This document shows, one piece after another, positions 60,157-64,000 of a stretch of 64,000 nucleotides of DNA (the stretch's first letter is position 1; every line of letters begins with the position of its first letter). The stretch spans positions 1 to 64,000 of the forward strand of contig JAFEBA010000035.1 of the NCBI GenBank assembly GCA_018266105.1. The letters are read 5' to 3'. The notes under the pieces are model-generated. The model did not search any database, was not told the DNA's origin, and saw only the letters and a list, made by a program, of their open reading frames with translations. The position numbers were made by a program, and so were the translations under genes. This DNA comes from a bacterium (GTDB taxonomy: Bacteria; Vulcanimicrobiota; Xenobia; Xenobiales; JADMJV01).

Positions 60157-61325
60157 TATTCAGTTCTTAGCCCGTCCATAATCTGCTGGCGCCAGATCAA
60201 AATAAGGGGAATCAAGGCCCCAGCCATTCCCACCAGTCCGGACAAAAGCATGCCCTGCAGCAGTAGCAACGGCGTCACCTGAGCCAGAGGGAAAGGCAGC
60301 TGAAGCAAAACCACCACAGCTTCGTCCAGCACTCCGGACACCAGAATCCCGAATAGACAACCCAAAACCCCCCCGGCCCCGCTCAACATCAGGGATTCCC
60401 AAATCAACATAAAGCACACCGTCAGTCGGGAGGCTCCAATGGCGCGCAAGACGGCAAACTCACGCAGACGCTCGTAGGTGGACATGAGCATGGTATTCAT
60501 GGCAGCCGTGATGGCGATCAAAACTCCGATGGAAGCAATGGAAGCCTGCAACAACCAGGCATAACGCACAAAAACGCTGCTGCGTGCAAGATACTCACTC
60601 TTGGTCAGCACCTGGACCCCGGGTAGTTCCGAACGAATTCGAGCCGCGTCGCCGGTAGCCAGGGCCGAATCCCTGAGCTGCAGCCAGATTTCCTGATAGC
60701 CATTGTTTTCTTTGGGCGGAGCCACAAAGGCAAAGAAATCCTGGAACCCGCCGCCCCGAACCACACCCGCCACATCCAGCCGAGTCTGTCCGTGCACGAT
60801 GGCGTCCATCGCCGAGCTTCCGAACTCCTGATGGGCCAAACCCTCACCCAGGATCACTTTGCCCTCAGGCAGTTCCTCGGGCAATCCGCCCAGCCGCGGA
60901 AAGAAGGCGGCGATCGAGTCGCGGTCCAGATAGAGCACCGGTAAAATTGCATGGCGCCCCTTCCAGGAATCCCGGTTCACGCCCACCGCCCTGGCAACGT
61001 TATCTCCGGCCGAAATCTTCTCCAACACTTCCTTGCTGAGGGTATCCTGACTGTAGCCGATAGTGCCTATTGGACCGGAAGGTAAAGCCATGGCCTGGTC
61101 GGGCATCAGGTAGATATCAACGGCCCGGCTATCCAGCTCGGTTTCGATGCGCCGACTCAGACCTTCAGCCAGCGAGACAAGCGCCACAAACGAGCCAATA
61201 GCCAGCAAAACGCCGATCAGCGTCAACAAGGAGCGTTCTCGATTGCGCACCACATTGCGCAAAGCCAGATTAAACGTCAACAAGGCGGGCTCGCCGCTTG
61301 CGCAGCTGCTCCCAACTGAGGCCAT
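60156..61325 (-). CDS. FtsX-like (MacB/LolE type) permease
   Basis: A 389-residue permease with helices at about 33-55, 265-290, 320-345 and 355-378 and a large extracytoplasmic domain (about 60-260), the MacB_PCD/FtsX layout. ATG 61325 overlaps polX by 56 bases; TTG codons at 61283/61280, just inside the polX stop, begin the conserved LTFNLALRNVVRNRERSLLT segment directly and may be the true start. It works with the downstream ATPase. Substrate unknown. Confidence 0.88.
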   Translation of the reverse strand: MASVGSSCASGEPALLTFNLALRNVVRNRERSLLTLIGVLLAIGSFVALVSLAEGLSRRIETELDSRAVDIYLMPDQAMALPSGPIGTIGYSQDTLSKEVLEKISAGDNVARAVGVNRDSWKGRHAILPVLYLDRDSIAAFFPRLGGLPEELPEGKVILGEGLAHQEFGSSAMDAIVHGQTRLDVAGVVRGGGFQDFFAFVAPPKENNGYQEIWLQLRDSALATGDAARIRSELPGVQVLTKSEYLARSSVFVRYAWLLQASIASIGVLIAITAAMNTMLMSTYERLREFAVLRAIGASRLTVCFMLIWESLMLSGAGGVLGCLFGILVSGVLDEAVVVLLQLPFPLAQVTPLLLLQGMLLSGLVGMAGALIPLILIWRQQIMDGLRTE

Positions 61326-62988
61326 TCAGCAGTGACCCCACTTCGATCCCGGCCCGACGAGCCTGCAAAACGCCTAGAGGCAGATAATCAAACTCCGCCA
61401 GGCTGTGAGCGTCCGTGCCTAGAGAAATCATGCAGCCACAATCTCTTGCCCGCCTTGCAGCTTTGTCGTTCAAGTCCAACCGACGAGGAGAACAGTTGAT
61501 TTCCAGCGCCACTCCGTGTTCACTGGCGACCGCATAGACTCGCTCCCAGTCGGCTTGATAGCCGGTGCGACGGTTGATCTTGCGACCGGTAGGATGGGCC
61601 AGTACGTCCACATAGGGATGAGAAATACCGCGACAGATGCGCTCCGTCATCGCTTCCGGGGTCATTGAGAACTGACTGTGCACCGCCACCACCACGAAGT
61701 CCAAACGGGCCAGAACCTCCTCCGGAAAATCCAGGCTTCCATCCCCCAGGATGTCCACTTCACTCCCCCAGAGCAGCCGAAAACCATTGCTGAAACTGGC
61801 GTTAAGACGCTCGATTTGCTGACCCTGGGCCATCAGTCGTTCGATCGACAACCCGTTGGCAACCACCATGGAGCGGGAGTGGTCGGTGATGGCAAGATAA
61901 CGGTAGCCGCGACGCTGAGCCTCTTCAGCCAACTGCTCCAGGGTGTCGGTGCCATCCGACCAGAGCGAATGGGTGTGCAGATTTCCGTTCAATTGCTCCA
62001 GCTGCAACCGCTCGGGCAAACGTTCCCATTCCAGTTCGGCGCCGGTTTCGCGAAGCTCAGGGGGAATCCAGGGTAGACCTAGCCGCTCGTAAATCTCTTC
62101 CTCGCTGCGTGAAGCCAGATTGTTGCCCAGAGCATCAAACAGTCCGTATTCGTTCAGCTCGCAGCTGAGGCGCTTGGCCCGACCCCGCAGAGCCACATTG
62201 TGATCCATAGAGCCGGTGAAATATTGCATGGCAGCCCCAAACGACTCTCCAGGCACGCAGCGCAAGTCGATTTGGAACTTACCCTCCCAGCGAATGCTGC
62301 ACTTGGTGGGACCGCGACCGATCACCTCACCTAAGCTGGCGAAGAACTCCATGACGACCTCAGGCCTGGATGAGATCACCAGCAGGTCCAGGTCGCCGAC
62401 CGTCTCTTTGCCACGTCTCAAGGAGCCGGCGGCCTCAGCTCTTTCCACCTCGGGCAGAGCCCGCAGACGAGACAAAAGGTCTTCGGCCAACTGAGAGACC
62501 CGACCCAGCAGCCAGCGTTGTTCACCCTGACGCAAAAGCCCGATCCCCTCCAGCAGCTTATCCACGGTCTTCTTACCGAAGCCCTTGAGATCCGTAACCA
62601 GACCCTCCTTGAGGGCTTTCTCCAGGTCGTCCACGCTGCCAATGCCGAGCTCCCGGTGCAGGAGGGCGGCCTTTTTGGCCCCCAGTCCCGGCACGTCCAT
62701 CAGCTGCAAAATCTCGGAAGGGAAGGAGGCCTTGAGCTGCTGATGGAGTTCGACCTGGCCGGTGTCCACGAACTGGCCCACTTTTTCCACCAGGGCTTTA
62801 CCGAACCCGGGCATCGAGGCCAGTTGACCGCTGCTGTAGAGCTCGCAAACCGAACGCTCCAGGCCTTCCAGGCCTCGGGCCGCCTTCTGATAGGCCTTGA
62901 CTTTGAAAATGTTCTCGCCTTGCAATTCCAAAAAGTCGGCAATTTCCTCGAATATCCGGGTCAACTGCTGATTGTCTTCAAAGGCCAT
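61270..62988 (-). CDS. polX: DNA polymerase/exonuclease PolX
   Basis: A 572-residue bacterial PolX. Helix-hairpin-helix motifs at about 55-65 and 98-108 (VPGLGAKKAALL), polymerase catalytic acids in GDLDLLV with GSLRRG before it, and a C-terminal PHP domain (about 335-570) starting NLHTHSLWSDG with AITDHS and GTDAHS metal ligands. The enzyme fills short gaps in base-excision repair and its PHP domain has 3'-5' exonuclease or AP-endonuclease activity. The 3' end overlaps the FtsX-like permease start, so the genes are physically coupled without an obvious functional reason. Confidence 0.95.
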   Translation of the reverse strand: MAFEDNQQLTRIFEEIADFLELQGENIFKVKAYQKAARGLEGLERSVCELYSSGQLASMPGFGKALVEKVGQFVDTGQVELHQQLKASFPSEILQLMDVPGLGAKKAALLHRELGIGSVDDLEKALKEGLVTDLKGFGKKTVDKLLEGIGLLRQGEQRWLLGRVSQLAEDLLSRLRALPEVERAEAAGSLRRGKETVGDLDLLVISSRPEVVMEFFASLGEVIGRGPTKCSIRWEGKFQIDLRCVPGESFGAAMQYFTGSMDHNVALRGRAKRLSCELNEYGLFDALGNNLASRSEEEIYERLGLPWIPPELRETGAELEWERLPERLQLEQLNGNLHTHSLWSDGTDTLEQLAEEAQRRGYRYLAITDHSRSMVVANGLSIERLMAQGQQIERLNASFSNGFRLLWGSEVDILGDGSLDFPEEVLARLDFVVVAVHSQFSMTPEAMTERICRGISHPYVDVLAHPTGRKINRRTGYQADWERVYAVASEHGVALEINCSPRRLDLNDKAARRARDCGCMISLGTDAHSLAEFDYLPLGVLQARRAGIEVGSLLNGLSWEQLRKRRARLVDV

Positions 62989-63045
62989 GGCCGAATGTTC
63001 AGAGCGACTTCCCCCCGCCCCTGCCCCAAAGCCGGATGCAAATCC

Positions 63046-63630
63046 TCAGATTCTCGACACCACCAGGTCCTCGGCCGTAAAACAAAGATTCTCACGCCCT
63101 TTGAGAGCCTTCTCAAAAAGCAAAACGGCATGCAGTGCCAGGCTGCGGCTCAGGGGTTCGGCACAGGGGTCACGTTGTGCATCAGGAGGCACGCGATAGT
63201 GCTCGTCCCAGATGGCTTCTCCGTAGCCGTTGGAGAGACCCAGGTGTAAAAGCGGCAGGACCGCCTGGCGACAGGCCCGCTGCAGGTCGAGCCTGGCCTG
63301 GTGGTTGTCAAAACAGTCAACCACAAGGTCAGGGAAGCCGGAGCCCCGCGGACCAGAGCCCTCAAACACCCTGAGCAGCGAAGCGGCGTTGGCGGAGTTC
63401 AATTGCTTGTGCACGGTGACCAGCTTCTGGCCGCGAATGCGGAAGATGGTTTCGGCCAGGGCCGCCACTTTGGACTTCCCCAGTTGGTGCTGAAAATACG
63501 GCTGGTTGGTCAGATTGCGCTGCTCCACCCTGTCTTGATCCAGCAAGCACAGCTGGTCCAGGCCCGTCCTGGCCAGGTGCTCGGCCAGATTACCTCCTAA
63601 GGTACCCGCCCCACAAATCAGGATCTTCAT
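63046..63630 (-). CDS. Short E1-like (ThiF-family) protein
   Basis: ATG 63630 gives 194 residues starting at the Rossmann strand MKILICGAGTLGGNLAEHL. The adenylation landmarks are GAGTLG, the DQDRVEQRNLTNQPYF stretch (NLTNQ replaces the usual Arg finger NLNRQ) and VDCFDN followed by a downstream Cys. It lacks the C-terminal rhodanese, MoeZ or Cys-rich parts of larger E1 enzymes, and no ThiS/MoaD/ubiquitin-like gene is visible. It overlaps the upstream partial gene by 41 bases. It may adenylate an unknown small partner or be a NAD-type relic. Confidence 0.82.
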   Translation of the reverse strand: MKILICGAGTLGGNLAEHLARTGLDQLCLLDQDRVEQRNLTNQPYFQHQLGKSKVAALAETIFRIRGQKLVTVHKQLNSANAASLLRVFEGSGPRGSGFPDLVVDCFDNHQARLDLQRACRQAVLPLLHLGLSNGYGEAIWDEHYRVPPDAQRDPCAEPLSRSLALHAVLLFEKALKGRENLCFTAEDLVVSRI

Positions 63631-64000
63631 GCACGTAGCTCCTCTCCACAATCAACGAAACCAGGCTGGTCAGATCCTGAATTCGGTCCTGTCCGCTCAG
63701 GCAGAACCCTGCCGAAATCACGTTCAGCCGATGATCGACCTGACTCGTATGAGTTTCCGAGCCGCGCCGCCAGGTGACGCGCCAGCCCTGCTGGTTGGCA
63801 GTAGCCTGCAGCAACTGTCCCCCTCCCCTTTCCACCGCCCTGGCAACCAGCGCTTCTCCTCGAACTCCCCGAGGCGGAGTCGGCCCGGCCGTGGGACCGA
63901 CCACCCAACCCTGGCCGCCGTCCCACCAGGCCTTGACCCAATCGCCAACCTCGTAGGCCTCAGCCAGACGCAGGGGCTTATGTCCCACCTGAAAGCTCCG
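63590..64000 (-). CDS. Partial unknown protein paired with the ThiF gene
   Basis: The frame is open to the window edge (64000), and a GTG at 63988 is only one possible start, so the N-terminus is probably cut off. The visible 136 residues contain a Trp-rich segment (VGDWVKAWWDGGQGWVV), a Gly/Pro loop, a beta segment (WRVTWRRGSETHTSQVDH) and an acidic helical end with HEDPDLWGGY. Its stop lies 41 bases inside the ThiF-family gene, indicating coupling. No family recognised; a carrier or substrate for the E1-like enzyme is a thought from position only. Confidence 0.6.
   Translation of the reverse strand, partial: RSFQVGHKPLRLAEAYEVGDWVKAWWDGGQGWVVGPTAGPTPPRGVRGEALVARAVERGGGQLLQATANQQGWRVTWRRGSETHTSQVDHRLNVISAGFCLSGQDRIQDLTSLVSLIVERSYVHEDPDLWGGYLRR

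Overview
The window is GC-rich, densely packed chromosomal DNA. I see no rRNA, tRNA, transposase, integrase, phage gene or CRISPR array. The gene content points to an uncultured Gram-negative-type bacterium with complex signalling: Hanks-type Ser/Thr kinases (one fused to TPRs, one membrane-spanning), an FHA protein, two OmpR-type two-component systems plus a hybrid histidine kinase, an ECF sigma/anti-sigma pair, a two-partner-secretion exoprotein, a cellulase lipoprotein and several large proteins without homologues I recognise. This mix, with a HelY/Ski2-like helicase, PolX, UPF0158 and UPF0210, fits poorly sampled lineages such as Eremiobacterota/Vulcanimicrobiota or Armatimonadota. That placement is a guess from gene style; no marker gene here settles it.

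Layout. 0-9 kb: an EcxA-like metalloprotease; an ECF-controlled unit (candidate promoter, secreted Gly-rich RGD-repeat protein, ECF sigma factor, FecR-type anti-sigma factor); two proteins that look cytosolic or leaderless, one with an FHA domain. 8.8-14 kb: a minus-strand set of small unknown proteins around a membrane Ser/Thr kinase, then Gln/Tyr-rich and membrane proteins. 14-26 kb: an anthrax-lethal-factor-like metalloprotease, a PrsW-type membrane protease, a CBM2-CBM2-GH5 cellulase lipoprotein divergent from a 1649-residue TPS exoprotein, and a 985-residue protein built from about eight copies of an unrecognised 65-75-residue repeat. 26-41 kb: a KgtP-like transporter coupled to a hybrid histidine kinase, a CreD-like membrane protein, a LysA-like decarboxylase, two two-component systems flanking a SulP transporter, an EVE protein, UPF0210 and an M23-like peptidase.

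41-49 kb is mostly housekeeping: a Ski2-like helicase, smpB and an M32 carboxypeptidase in one overlapping minus-strand operon, divergent from aroF (DAHP synthase) and a membrane spermidine-synthase-like protein. 49-64 kb is almost entirely minus strand: a PrmC-related methyltransferase, a TPR protein, UPF0158, a kinase with 11 TPRs, a radical SAM protein, rho with its terminator, an ABC-2 exporter, a zinc-ribbon protein, a MacB/LolD-type ABC system overlapping polX, a short E1-like (ThiF) protein and a partial gene at the window edge.

The best candidates for something undescribed are the eight-copy repeat protein at 23.3-26.3 kb, the RGD-repeat/ECF/FecR unit at 3.0-5.8 kb, the set of leaderless proteins with Ser/Pro/Ala-rich N-termini (two of them zinc metalloproteases), and two genes (prmC-like and an ABC ATPase) whose conserved N-termini extend upstream of any ATG/GTG/TTG codon.
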